Below the pieces are notes generated by a model. It saw only the letters and a list, made by a program, of their open reading frames with translations, made no database searches and was not told where the DNA came from. This document shows positions 1-8,234 of a stretch of 64,000 bases of DNA, piece by piece. The translations under genes were made by a program, and so were the position numbers. Position 1 is the first letter of the stretch. Every line of letters begins with the position of its first letter. The stretch is from Unio delphinus (Eukaryota; Mollusca; Bivalvia; Unionida; Unionidae), in NCBI GenBank assembly GCA_029339505.1, contig JAQISU010000345.1, forward strand, positions 2,731,501 to 2,795,500, given 5' to 3'.

Positions 1-1
1 G

Positions 2-63
2 AACTCATTTCTGCATGATTTGTTACAAGGAGTCACTGATCCAATCATGAGCCATTTGCAATG
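2..63 (+). CDS. Possible C-terminal tail of an upstream gene
   Basis: The frame is open from the window edge and ends at a TGA at 61-63, about 50 bp before the start of the polymerase frame. It gives only 20 residues with no recognisable motif. In such compact elements an upstream gene would be expected close by, so this may be its end. It could equally be chance. Confidence 0.2.
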
Positions 64-111
64 ATTCATTATACTTAAATCTTTCATTTAAATGCTTGTT
101 TTAATTATAGT

Positions 112-924
112 ATGGAGGAGTTCGAGAGATTATCAAAAATTAAGCCCTGGAAAAGTGTTCAATTCAATCTTGATAGAGTTTCTGATACACCCAAGAATAA
201 AATTCCTGATAGAACCATGATTAGTAAAATCAGAGACTGTTTTAATGAATTCAAGCGTGATGGGGCATCTCACTGCTGGTCAACATTTCGAATTGATGGT
301 GTTGTTGACGCTACCATGAATGATGAAAAAGCAGCAGTGATAATTTCACGTCTTGGAGAAGAAAGAAATTTTTTTCGAATAAAATTCCTTATCCGTGATG
401 ATGGAAAATGGATCATTAGGGATAAATTTGAACCCATTCTCAAGGACAAAAAAACTGTCACCGTGAATCAGGATTCAAAACCAGGAATTTTGACTGGAAT
501 TGACAAACCATACTACGAAAGATCTTATCCTATAACAGCAGTTATTTACGGGATATATCCGCTCAATGAAAAACCTGATATTGCAAAACTAGCACCTATG
601 AAATATTCGTCAAGGGTCAATTGTGTAGCAACACGAATAATGGAACACTTCACAAATGCGTCCCGGGGAAATAAACTAACTGATCAAAGACGAAAAAAAA
701 TAACCGAGTGGGAATTAACGGTAAAAGAGAATGGGGCAACAATTCAAGATATAATTAAATTAGAAACATCATTGAGATTTCTAATATCGGTAAGGACAAT
801 CACCGGTGAAGTATTAAAAGAACCGAAATATCAATCAAAAAAGGAGCTCCAATACAGATTATTGATCATAACGAACACGCGTGGTCATCTGCAAGAACAA
901 TATTCCCACGGGATAGAACCGTGA
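112..924 (+). CDS. N-terminal portion of the element's DNA polymerase/helicase protein
   Basis: A 270-residue frame begins with an ATG. Residues from about 165 on (SSRVNCVATRIMEHF, then the WELTVKENGAT block) resemble the N-terminal half of long predicted polymerase-like proteins I recall from arbuscular mycorrhizal fungi (Rhizophagus). No Exo I-III motifs of a proofreading domain are obvious. The frame overlaps the next one by four bases. The downstream frame can be read back to about 831, and the family-like sequence seems to cross from one frame to the other at an A6 run (837-842), so the two frames are probably one gene split by a one-base slip. The slip could be real decay, programmed frameshifting or a sequencing error. 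The function of this region alone is unknown; DNA binding or a remnant of the exonuclease domain are guesses. Confidence 0.75.
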   Translation: MEEFERLSKIKPWKSVQFNLDRVSDTPKNKIPDRTMISKIRDCFNEFKRDGASHCWSTFRIDGVVDATMNDEKAAVIISRLGEERNFFRIKFLIRDDGKWIIRDKFEPILKDKKTVTVNQDSKPGILTGIDKPYYERSYPITAVIYGIYPLNEKPDIAKLAPMKYSSRVNCVATRIMEHFTNASRGNKLTDQRRKKITEWELTVKENGATIQDIIKLETSLRFLISVRTITGEVLKEPKYQSKKELQYRLLIITNTRGHLQEQYSHGIEP

Positions 925-3590
925 AATATATTCCCCAAACTCTGTTTGGAACAGAAGAGTTTTTTTCAGAGCAGAAATTATTTGATGATATTTACCATTT
1001 GAGTAAAAACGATCCTGTGTCAATATGGCTATTTCATAGTGCTGCAGACGAGGAATGTAGATTTGATCAGTTTGTAAGACCCAACGGAGAATTGTACCGT
1101 ACTGAAGAACTGCATAATCAAATGAAAAAACTAGCTAGTGAGTTTTCACCCCAGAGTTCTGGGGAGGGGGAAGACAACGATCAATTATTAGCAAACTGTT
1201 TTACACTATCATCAATTGCAGCACATTTTGCTAGGAAGAAAAACGCGTGGAAACCAACGAGAAGTGAGTTTTTATCAGATGTCGGATTGTCCTGTCTTGA
1301 ATACAGTCATGGAGGGTTATGGAATACAAAATACGACCCTGAAACCATTATTTCAGTTGATATGATTGCGTGTTATCCAGGAAGTTTTCTCGGGTATGGA
1401 GAATGCGAGAAATATTTTAAACGATTTGGACACCCCACACACGAAATGACCCGTGTTGCGATTAATGGACCACTGCCTGATTTTGATTTAACCGGATTCG
1501 CTTGTGTAGTATCATTTGAATTGGCTGAGGGACTTCATTCGTGTAGTTATCTTTGGATTGGTAAACACATGTCTGAAAAACACTGGATGCCAATAGTGTT
1601 GTTACGGTATATGATTGATTGTGGGATGTTAAAATCATTAATTGTCAGTGAAGCAATTATATCCTATCGAGCACAGAAATCAGTCTGGTTACCACAACCT
1701 GATCTAGAAAAAATAATTAGCGAACAGCGAAAACTGTTTCCTGATTTCAGTGAACAACAAATCATGGATTGGTCCAAACAGTTATTTGAAATCAGAAACA
1801 ATGAAGCAAAAGATCTTGGACGAAGAATAATCGGTAAATTTACCCAAGGTGGTAAATACGACAATACAAGATATTCTTCACGGTTAATTATAGACAATGC
1901 TGAATACGATTTTGTAATCGCGGATCTAACGAATAAAGGCCTATATGTCAATCGTAAAGACGCATTTCTGTCCGATGGAACCAAATTGGGTACAATTGTT
2001 ACTTACAATGATGGGTACAATCCTCAATACACACATTTGAGAGCTTCTATGCTTGGTTATGCTTCTATCAATTTTTTTTCAATGATCAATAAATTTCCTA
2101 ACACCGCAGTTAGAGTTGCCACTGATTCATTTTACATAAAAAGCGATATGGCTGATTTTATAAACGGTAGCAAGGCTACTGGCAACGAGAATTGGGGGTC
2201 ATGGAGAATTAAGCGAGAAATGCTTCATGATTATATTCAATCAGCAGATGTTACATGTGAAAATAATTATTTAGAAAGCAATCAGTGTTCAGAATTTTCT
2301 AATGCACCACCGATTTCTGATCCAATATGCCGGTATAAAACAGTTTATTTAAACGGCTGTGGTGGGTCAGGAAAAACAACCCGGGCAATTGAGTTATTCC
2401 GCGTTTCCAATCCAAATATGATTGTACTAACACCAACACACAGACTTGCAAGAAAAATGATACAGCAAGGGGTAAATGCTTGCACTTATCACAGTTTTTT
2501 CCGATGGAAGGGAGATAAATGGACTCCTGAGCGTATGGGAGAGAAATTTATTCCTGAAATTATCATTTGGGATGAAATAGACACAGTGTCAGAAGATGTA
2601 TTAAAAATATTTATTGAGTGGTTGTTATTGAAAAATACAAAAATCGTCATGTGCGGTGATCACGGACAACCACCACCATTTGTCGGTGCATCCCCACATG
2701 AATGGCTAAAGGGTTTTGTAGACTATTATGAAGAAATTGATACCGATCATAGATCACTTGATAATGAATTAAAAGAATTGAAGAAACTAATTAGATTACA
2801 ACCGGATAGAATCCAGTGTGAAATAGCCCGTGAAATAATTTCGGAAACTCCAATGAATGAGTTTTGGGAAGTATGGAGACCAAATGATTTGATCATTGCA
2901 AGTAGAAAAATAGTCAGGGACACACTTCAGATGAAGTTATTTGAATTGCATAAACAAAAATTTGCAACACTTCCAGTGCCTCTTTGTTATAGGCCATCTG
3001 ATACACGAAAACAGAACATTGAAGTTGATATTCCAGGACAAAGTGAAAAACAAATTCTCGTATTAAATGATATTGTGCTGGTTCATATCAATGTCGTTGA
3101 AGATGCATTGCGTGCTAATAAATCCCCGTGGACGCTAGGATACGCAGCAACAATACATTCTTCACAGGGGCTGACAATATCGGATACAATTGTTTGGATG
3201 GTGGATAATCGCATCGAATGGTCAAATTTAGTCTATCTCGCAGTATCCAGAGTACGAAAAATAAATCAACTTCGAAAAATTGTTTTCGATGATAATGACA
3301 CAACAATGGATGATATTGATGTTAAAATTATTGATAAAAAACTCTCCGGTTACAAACAACAAGACAAAAAAAAACAACGAGAATTTGATATTGATGCTAA
3401 ATTAATAATCACTTTGAAGAAACAACAGAATAATCACTGCGCAAGTTGCAATTGTATAATGCGTTGGCAGTATTCGGATAAAGAACCTCGCCAATTTACC
3501 GTTGACAGAAAAAATAACAATTTCGGTCATGTCAGAAACAATGTGATGTTGACTTGTCTTGAGTGCAAAAGACGCAACGGCGCTAGTTAA
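921..3590 (+). CDS. B-family DNA polymerase palm - SF1 helicase - HNH nuclease fusion protein
   Basis: 889 residues; the nominal first codon is GTG, so this is probably the continuation of the preceding frame. Domains in order: a PolB-like palm with motif A at about 145-152 (SVDMIACYP, catalytic Asp147), a motif B-like stretch at about 300-311 (RRIIGKFTQG) and motif C at 399-403 (VATDS, Asp402); an SF1 helicase with Walker A at 479-487 (GCGGSGKTT), Walker B WDE at 550-552, motif III GDHGQPPP at 579-586, motif V TIHSSQGLT at 744-752 and motif VI AVSRVR near 774; and a C-terminal HNH-type zinc domain with Cys840/843, Asp862, His870, Asn873/874 and Cys879/882. The expected role is replication of the element, with polymerisation and unwinding on one chain; the HNH domain could nick ends or replication intermediates. 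No exonuclease motifs are visible. It ends tail-to-tail with the integrase, overlapping by 8 bp. Domain calls are from motifs; the combined role is inference. Confidence 0.9.
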   Translation: MKYIPQTLFGTEEFFSEQKLFDDIYHLSKNDPVSIWLFHSAADEECRFDQFVRPNGELYRTEELHNQMKKLASEFSPQSSGEGEDNDQLLANCFTLSSIAAHFARKKNAWKPTRSEFLSDVGLSCLEYSHGGLWNTKYDPETIISVDMIACYPGSFLGYGECEKYFKRFGHPTHEMTRVAINGPLPDFDLTGFACVVSFELAEGLHSCSYLWIGKHMSEKHWMPIVLLRYMIDCGMLKSLIVSEAIISYRAQKSVWLPQPDLEKIISEQRKLFPDFSEQQIMDWSKQLFEIRNNEAKDLGRRIIGKFTQGGKYDNTRYSSRLIIDNAEYDFVIADLTNKGLYVNRKDAFLSDGTKLGTIVTYNDGYNPQYTHLRASMLGYASINFFSMINKFPNTAVRVATDSFYIKSDMADFINGSKATGNENWGSWRIKREMLHDYIQSADVTCENNYLESNQCSEFSNAPPISDPICRYKTVYLNGCGGSGKTTRAIELFRVSNPNMIVLTPTHRLARKMIQQGVNACTYHSFFRWKGDKWTPERMGEKFIPEIIIWDEIDTVSEDVLKIFIEWLLLKNTKIVMCGDHGQPPPFVGASPHEWLKGFVDYYEEIDTDHRSLDNELKELKKLIRLQPDRIQCEIAREIISETPMNEFWEVWRPNDLIIASRKIVRDTLQMKLFELHKQKFATLPVPLCYRPSDTRKQNIEVDIPGQSEKQILVLNDIVLVHINVVEDALRANKSPWTLGYAATIHSSQGLTISDTIVWMVDNRIEWSNLVYLAVSRVRKINQLRKIVFDDNDTTMDDIDVKIIDKKLSGYKQQDKKKQREFDIDAKLIITLKKQQNNHCASCNCIMRWQYSDKEPRQFTVDRKNNNFGHVRNNVMLTCLECKRRNGAS

Positions 3591-4527
3591 GACCATGCGG
3601 TGGCAATTGAGTATCCTCGGGTATTACTTGTAATTGTTGTCTAGTAAATCCTCGTTGAGGGGCAGTTGAATCCAGTTTATAGACTGGAGGTCTACCCGTA
3701 GATCGTGTTATACTAGATATCTTGTGTACAGTAACACTCCAAATAGGATCAGTAGCCCTTTTTCTACCCCTTTCAAGCTCTCCTGGTTCATATAAATATC
3801 TCACAATGACATTACTACCAAGAATTGTTTCTTTGACATCTTTTTGTGGTTGTACGGGTATTGACTTCTTTTTAATCGCATTGATAGGTTTCATGTTGAT
3901 TGTTCTAGTAATCTCATTATTCAGTGCAGTAATCACAGCTGGTAATCTTTTAACCCATTTACGGGATCTTTTTTCTTGGATAAATTCTTTTGCGTATTGA
4001 TATCCAAATAACCGCTCAGCAATCGTCCTATTAAACCGTTCAACAATTGCCTGATCACGATGTAGCGCAGTATGTCCTCGTCTGATAGTGACATTGTGAT
4101 ATTTCATTGTAAATAACACTGCACCCTGAAATTCCTTGCCAGGATCAATTTGTAATAGATTTGGCCAGTGTAGAGGACCCCTTCGATAAATCTTTTCAAA
4201 TGCAGAAGCCTTCAGTGGCTGATTTTGTTTTTAACGGTTCTGTTTCTTTGTATCGACTTGCAATATCAACTACGGTTAATGCGTATTTGTACCCACCATC
4301 ATGTGGCAGAAATAATATATCAGCCTGATGAACTTCATTAGGAAAGGTCACATCAAAATGCGAGAAATTAATTTGTTTAGGCGGTGGTAGATAAATCTGC
4401 CATAGTGCCTGTTTAGATAACCAATGAGCCGCAATGGGTTTTTTTTCACTTTTGCAGCGCTAGCGAGTTTATGGATTGCTGATTTACCCCTCCAGTATCC
4501 TCTTGGGGAATAATAAATAGATTCCAT
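3583..4527 (-). pseudogene. Retrovirus-type DDE integrase of Maverick/Polinton class, two frame breaks
   Basis: On the minus strand, from an ATG at 4527, the translation follows the Maverick-type integrase: an N-terminal block with GYWRG, an LPPP segment, the first catalytic region (HQADILFLPHD, then VVDIASRY), the second with the LQIDPGKEF motif, and the catalytic Glu in AIVERFNRTIAERLF. The C-terminal part is the 178-residue frame ending at 3583. The frame changes twice: at a T8 run on the plus strand (4439-4446) and near 4206-4214. The first is at a homopolymer, so a read or assembly error is possible; the second is not. The gene starts 8 bp after the stop of the zinc-ribbon/PLA2 gene, which suggests co-transcription. 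The enzyme family inserts linear element DNA into the host genome, usually making 5-6 bp target duplications. The domain identity is secure; whether the gene is functional is open. Confidence 0.88.
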
Positions 4528-4534
4528 GTTGTTA

Positions 4535-5061
4535 TTAATTACCAGCACCTAACATCAGTTTACTTTTCATAGTCGATTTTAACAAAAAGGAAGCCAATTT
4601 TTCTTTGAAAGATTTATCAGGAATAGCATTTAACGCATGAATTAATTTCACATCTGCTAGATGCCTGTGCTGCAGATTATTGCTTTTATAAGAGACATCA
4701 TGAAGGTGACAGGCCTTATCAATGGCGTTTATCGGTTCTTCACCGGGGTTGGGTTGGTTTTGATTATTGAGTCTGATATCTAATCGTGTTCCGGGGCCAC
4801 AGTAGCTATATCCTGGAAGGTGTTTTTCTCCAGGGTACTTTGCCCATGGGGTTCCAGGGAGTTTAGTTAGCTTGGCTGCGATATCACCTCCTCGTTTTTT
4901 TTTAAAGATTTTTTGGGTTTACCAAGGGAAACAAATCTAAATTTCTTTGTACTACACTGTACGCATTTACCAGAAAGCGCTGATCGGTTATTTTTAGTTG
5001 TAATCGTCGTCAAGTCATCTGTGCCAGTACGTTTTTTACACTTCACACAATATAGATCCAT
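4535..5061 (-). pseudogene. Zinc-ribbon plus parvovirus-like phospholipase A2 protein, one frameshift
   Basis: The 64-residue N-terminal frame from the ATG at 5061 is a zinc ribbon with CxxC pairs at residues 5/8 and 33/36. The adjacent frame, which has no ATG of its own, encodes a PLA2-like domain: a PWAKYPGEKHLPGY lead, a YCGPGT calcium-loop-like motif, and the catalytic CHLHDVSY (His-Asp), ending at TAA 4535-4537. The frames meet at a T9 run (plus strand 4895-4903), so this is most likely one gene with a one-base slip. Zinc-ribbon/PLA2 proteins of this layout occur in adintoviruses and Mavericks, where PLA2 is thought to help the particle cross membranes, as in parvovirus VP1. It is divergent from the ATPase, with only 17 bp between start codons. 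The PLA2 part is easily missed because it lacks a start codon. Confidence 0.85.
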
Positions 5062-5078
5062 AATTTATATATAACGGC
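5062..5078. promoter_or_regulatory. 17-bp divergent intergenic spacer with palindromic TATA box
   Basis: The spacer lies between the start codons of the zinc-ribbon gene (-) and the ATPase (+). It contains TTATATATAA, an exact palindrome, so it presents the same TATA sequence to both genes. TATA-rich motifs directly next to start codons are common in late genes of large eukaryotic DNA viruses. Promoter activity is inferred. Confidence 0.5.
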
Positions 5079-5744
5079 ATGAATATAATTGATTATTCAG
5101 CTACCCGACGACGGGAATCTATTAAACATCATGAAATGTTGCCGAATTCAATTAGAATGTTTATAATCGGACCATCTGGAAGCGGAAAGACACAACTGCT
5201 ACTTAATTTGATAACGAGATGGATGAAATGGAACAAATTGTATTTAATATCCCCTAGTGTAGACGATCAGCGATGCTATGAAGTGCTAAAGGATTTTAAC
5301 GAGAAAGCAAAAGAATTTGAAATCGACGATGATTTTATTGAATTTATTACTGATATTGATGAAGCCCCTTCCATGGAAGACATCGATGGAAGTATTAACA
5401 ATTTAGTTGTCTATGACGATGTGATGTTAGATAATCAAAAAAATCCTGCTAGAATCTTTTCCCGGGGGCGGCACAAAAACACCGACGTGATATATGTCAC
5501 TCAACGGTACACACAAATACCAAAAGTGATCAGAGATAATTGCAATGTGTTGTGTGTGTTTAACGGCGTTGATACTCATACGCTACGAAATATTCATCAG
5601 ACCTGGTGCAGCGGTGATATGGATCATAATCGATTTAGAAATTTCTTTAGCCACGCTCAGTCAAAACCACACGGATTTGTAACAATAAATTTAGCAGACC
5701 CGAGGACGCGATATCGTATCGGACTTGATAAAATATTCGGTTGA
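5079..5744 (+). CDS. A32-type (FtsK/HerA superfamily) genome-packaging ATPase
   Basis: The intact 221-residue frame has a Walker A motif at residues 31-38 (GPSGSGKT), a hydrophobic strand ending in Asp-Asp at 109-114 (LVVYDD, Walker B), and the conserved downstream block FSRGRHKNTDVIYVTQRY followed by QIPKVIRDN, typical of poxvirus A32-like ATPases. Length and motif spacing fit this family in Mavericks, virophages and adintoviruses. The enzyme pumps element DNA into preformed capsids, so its presence implies that the element is or was able to form particles, although no capsid gene is visible here. It starts at an ATG 17 bp from the divergent zinc-ribbon gene. There is no frameshift, unlike its neighbours, and the reading frame looks capable of producing a full protein. 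Confidence 0.92.
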   Translation: MNIIDYSATRRRESIKHHEMLPNSIRMFIIGPSGSGKTQLLLNLITRWMKWNKLYLISPSVDDQRCYEVLKDFNEKAKEFEIDDDFIEFITDIDEAPSMEDIDGSINNLVVYDDVMLDNQKNPARIFSRGRHKNTDVIYVTQRYTQIPKVIRDNCNVLCVFNGVDTHTLRNIHQTWCSGDMDHNRFRNFFSHAQSKPHGFVTINLADPRTRYRIGLDKIFG

Positions 5745-5769
5745 AATCCTAAAAGAAAATTATTAACCC

Positions 5770-6016
5770 ATAGCAGCAGAGGGGGCGAGTGACAACTTTT
5801 GCGACGTTTTATGGTTAAGCAACGAAAACGCGAATAGAGTATGACCGCGCAAATTCGTGTTTTGAGCAAGAAATCAATAAGGCTCTATTTACCAAATGGA
5901 GACCTTATTTTTTGGGGGGTTAAAACACGAGATTTCGCAGAAAGGCTCTATTTGCTGTTTTGACAGTTAAAAACGATTTTTGTTTGAAAAGTTGTCCGGC
6001 TCGCCCCCTCTGCTGC
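5770..6016. repeat. 247-bp foldback (long inverted repeat), possible MITE or element terminus
   Basis: The outer ends are a perfect 18-bp inverted repeat: AGCAGCAGAGGGGGCGAG on the left and its complement on the right. Inside, the two ~120-bp arms remain alignable (GACAACTTTT blocks, CGTGTTTT blocks, GGCTCTATTTACC at the centre), so the whole segment can fold on itself. Flanking 6-mers do not match, so no clear target duplication is seen. It may be a foldback MITE inserted beside the ATPase, or the terminal structure of the Maverick-like element (AG...CT ends). No coding capacity is apparent. Confidence 0.7.
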
Positions 6017-6044
6017 TTAAATGCACATTGTAAAGGATTTGCAA

Positions 6045-6183
6045 AGTGGCAGGAACTATTCTTTATTTTATCCAGGCAATAACGAAATTGAGGTCTGACA
6101 AACATCTCAAAGATAGAAACTTTAATCCAGGTGAAAGGGTTTGGACTGTTATTTATAACCCCAAATCCTTTTCAGGTTTAGTA
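6045..6183 (+). pseudogene. Possible Ty3/gypsy integrase C-terminal scrap
   Basis: A short open stretch ends with a basic segment and then FNPGERVWTVIYNPK, which resembles the C-terminal GPY/F-like region of Ty3/gypsy integrases (FxPGDxVW...NP). It stops where the (AT)n array begins. It is too short to be certain. Confidence 0.3.

Positions 6184-6185
<2 letters not shown>

Positions 6186-6266
<81 letters not shown>
6186..6266. repeat. (AT)n microsatellite
   Basis: About 80 bp of uninterrupted AT dinucleotides. It marks the end of recognisable element sequence on the right. Confidence 0.98.
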
Positions 6267-6267
<1 letters not shown>

Positions 6268-7600
6268 CTCAGCATAGATCATTGTGTATATTTATTGTCT
6301 AATAAGTATATTTGATAAATCAGAATAAACTATGACTAATGATCAGAGTAATATCGATCTATGTTACTAGTAGTTGAGAACAATTTATGAATCATTACAT
6401 ATAATATAATATTTGATATACATATTGGCCTTTTGTAGTGGACTGAACACTTAATTTCTTAATCATTCATTTAACATATATCTATTAGAAATGTACATAT
6501 TAGCAGCTGGAAGAAATGTAAAAGATTTTATCATTTCGATAAATAGCTCACATTTTCCTTTATGCGTTAGTATATATGATTAAGAAAATATTTCATTTTC
6601 CTTAGATGACTTTGATATTAGTTAGCTTTCTGTAGTATATTCGACTTGTACAGGTCATAAAAGCAATTCCAATAAGACATGTATATATTTTGATTAATAC
6701 GCTAATTGTTCTCTACATTTCAGATTGTGTAAGATACTTGATATTTGTTTATACGTTTTGATTACGCATGTACAATTTTATATAATTTAAGCTGATACAT
6801 TAGGTTTGCTGTGAAAACTCTTAATTACCATTGAACACAGATTTATATTTATTATATATAATAAAAATGTAAGTATTGATGAAAATATTGACTGATAGAT
6901 ACTTTCGTTTATTTCCTATCTTGTAAAAGAAAATATAGTTTTTAACAAATATTATTCGACAAAGGGTCGTTATTTGCATTTCACTACTTCAGTTAAGAAC
7001 CTTTGCTACAAAGGAACGTAGACTTGTATATATCAATGCTATAATATGGTGATGTTTTCAGTGAGTGAAAACGGGACAAACTTGTTTACGCTTCATGGTT
7101 CGATTGACTGCGTAGGAGGTCATATATATTAATGTACATTTAGATTCATATATGACTGAGGTGACGAGGTGAAAATAGATGATAACAGTGTTTCGAGATG
7201 ATGGACAATTCAGTTAAATGGTCTGGCTGGTAGCTTTGAAGGTAAACATGTTTACCTTGTATGGCTTTGATTTGCTCTTAAACATCACTCAAGCAATAAT
7301 AAAATGATAATATACATCATATCCTTCGAAACGATTATGCGATCGTTGTTTATGAATATTTCTTATTCAGTAAACATGACAAGTTGTTTAGCTTCTGTTA
7401 TCCAATGTAAATTACTAAAATGGTCAAAATTCATTTTATAATAACAACTAATCATGTCGAGTTGTACTTGGCACATGTCTTTTAAAAATAATGATATACG
7501 ATAGTTGCATATTTATAGATTGGTACAAACAATTATTCCGTATAGCACCATATGTGATAAGACTTAATTGTCGACATTGATGGATAATTAAGTTGAATGA
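6267..7600. other. AT-rich non-coding DNA
   Basis: No reading frame, exon-like block or repeat family is recognisable. It contains short scattered AT stretches only. Confidence 0.6.
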
Positions 7601-7609
7601 CTGGGCTTA

Positions 7610-7858
7610 TATATCTGATCGAGTGAACGACTGGTATAAAGCAATCTCCGTTACGGATCACTGCCATCTCATCTCTGTCTGCGTTGGTTCGAGTCTGACT
7701 TTCGGTCAATGTGGGCATGTGAGAAAGCTTGCCAGTAGCTTCTCGTGGGTCAGTGGTTCTTTCCGGGGGTTTTCCCAGGTTCTTCCTCCACGATTAATAC
7801 TGGCCGCCTTATATAGCCTATCTTGTGCTGAAAAATGGCGTTAAAACCTAAAACAACA
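7610..7858 (+). mobile_element. tRNA-derived SINE, family A, copy 1
   Basis: It shares with the copy at 10.48 kb the segment CTCCGTTACGGATCACTGCC, a GGTTCGAGTC box-B-like motif, a CCAGTAGCTTCTCG core, the TCAGTGGTTCTTTC block, and the tail TACTGGCCGCC...GTTAAAACCTAAAACAACAAC. The tRNA-like 5' head is diverged. Confidence 0.8.
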
Positions 7859-8234
7859 ACTACTATTCGTACTTAAAACAAATTAGCCGTATAATTCAGT
7901 ATCTGGAACATAACTTTTACAGAAAGTTGACCGACAATAAAACTATGTCCACCATTGGCATTAATAAATCAGGAGTTCAGGATTTACTTTACGTCGCTTG
8001 TTTCAGTTTTAATAATTAATTATATTAAGTGTTGTGAAACCATTAGATGATGTAGCAAGCTTCTCGTTGAGTTGCTAAAACCAAAAACTGTTGGTGAAAT
8101 CATTGACTAGCTTCTTAACATTGATCGTATCAAAACAGAAGGTGGAGCACACAAAGCGATTGTTTAAAACTTGACCACTAATATTGTTTTCTACTGCACA
8201 TGAGGATCAGAAAAGAAACGAGTTAAATTCTTAC
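7859..8234. other. Non-coding, start of intron 1 of the left 5'-nucleotidase gene
   Basis: No further 5'-nucleotidase exon is seen from here to the left edge. The intron would therefore contain the SINE and the Maverick-like element if the gene is intact. Confidence 0.5.

Larger units (their letters stand above)
1..6016. mobile_element. Maverick/Polinton-like (adintovirus-like) element, left end outside window
   Basis: Five reading-frame groups typical of integrating virus-like DNA elements are packed with almost no spacing: B-family polymerase (+), rve-type integrase (-), zinc ribbon plus phospholipase A2 (-), and A32-type packaging ATPase (+). Integrase, packaging ATPase and a parvovirus-like PLA2 together are characteristic of Mavericks/Polintons and adintoviruses. 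The polymerase is unusual because it continues into an SF1 helicase and an HNH domain. No major or minor capsid gene and no adenain-type protease is seen; they could lie left of position 1 or be lost. The right boundary is taken provisionally as the end of a foldback at 5770-6016 whose ends read AG...CT. Terminal repeats and a target duplication cannot be checked because the left end is missing. Confidence 0.85.

Noticed and set aside
1664..1984. 106-codon minus frame inside the polymerase
   Set aside because: Shadow frame of the polymerase on the opposite strand.
3722..4000. 92-codon plus frame opposite the integrase
   Set aside because: Antisense shadow of the integrase C-terminal region.
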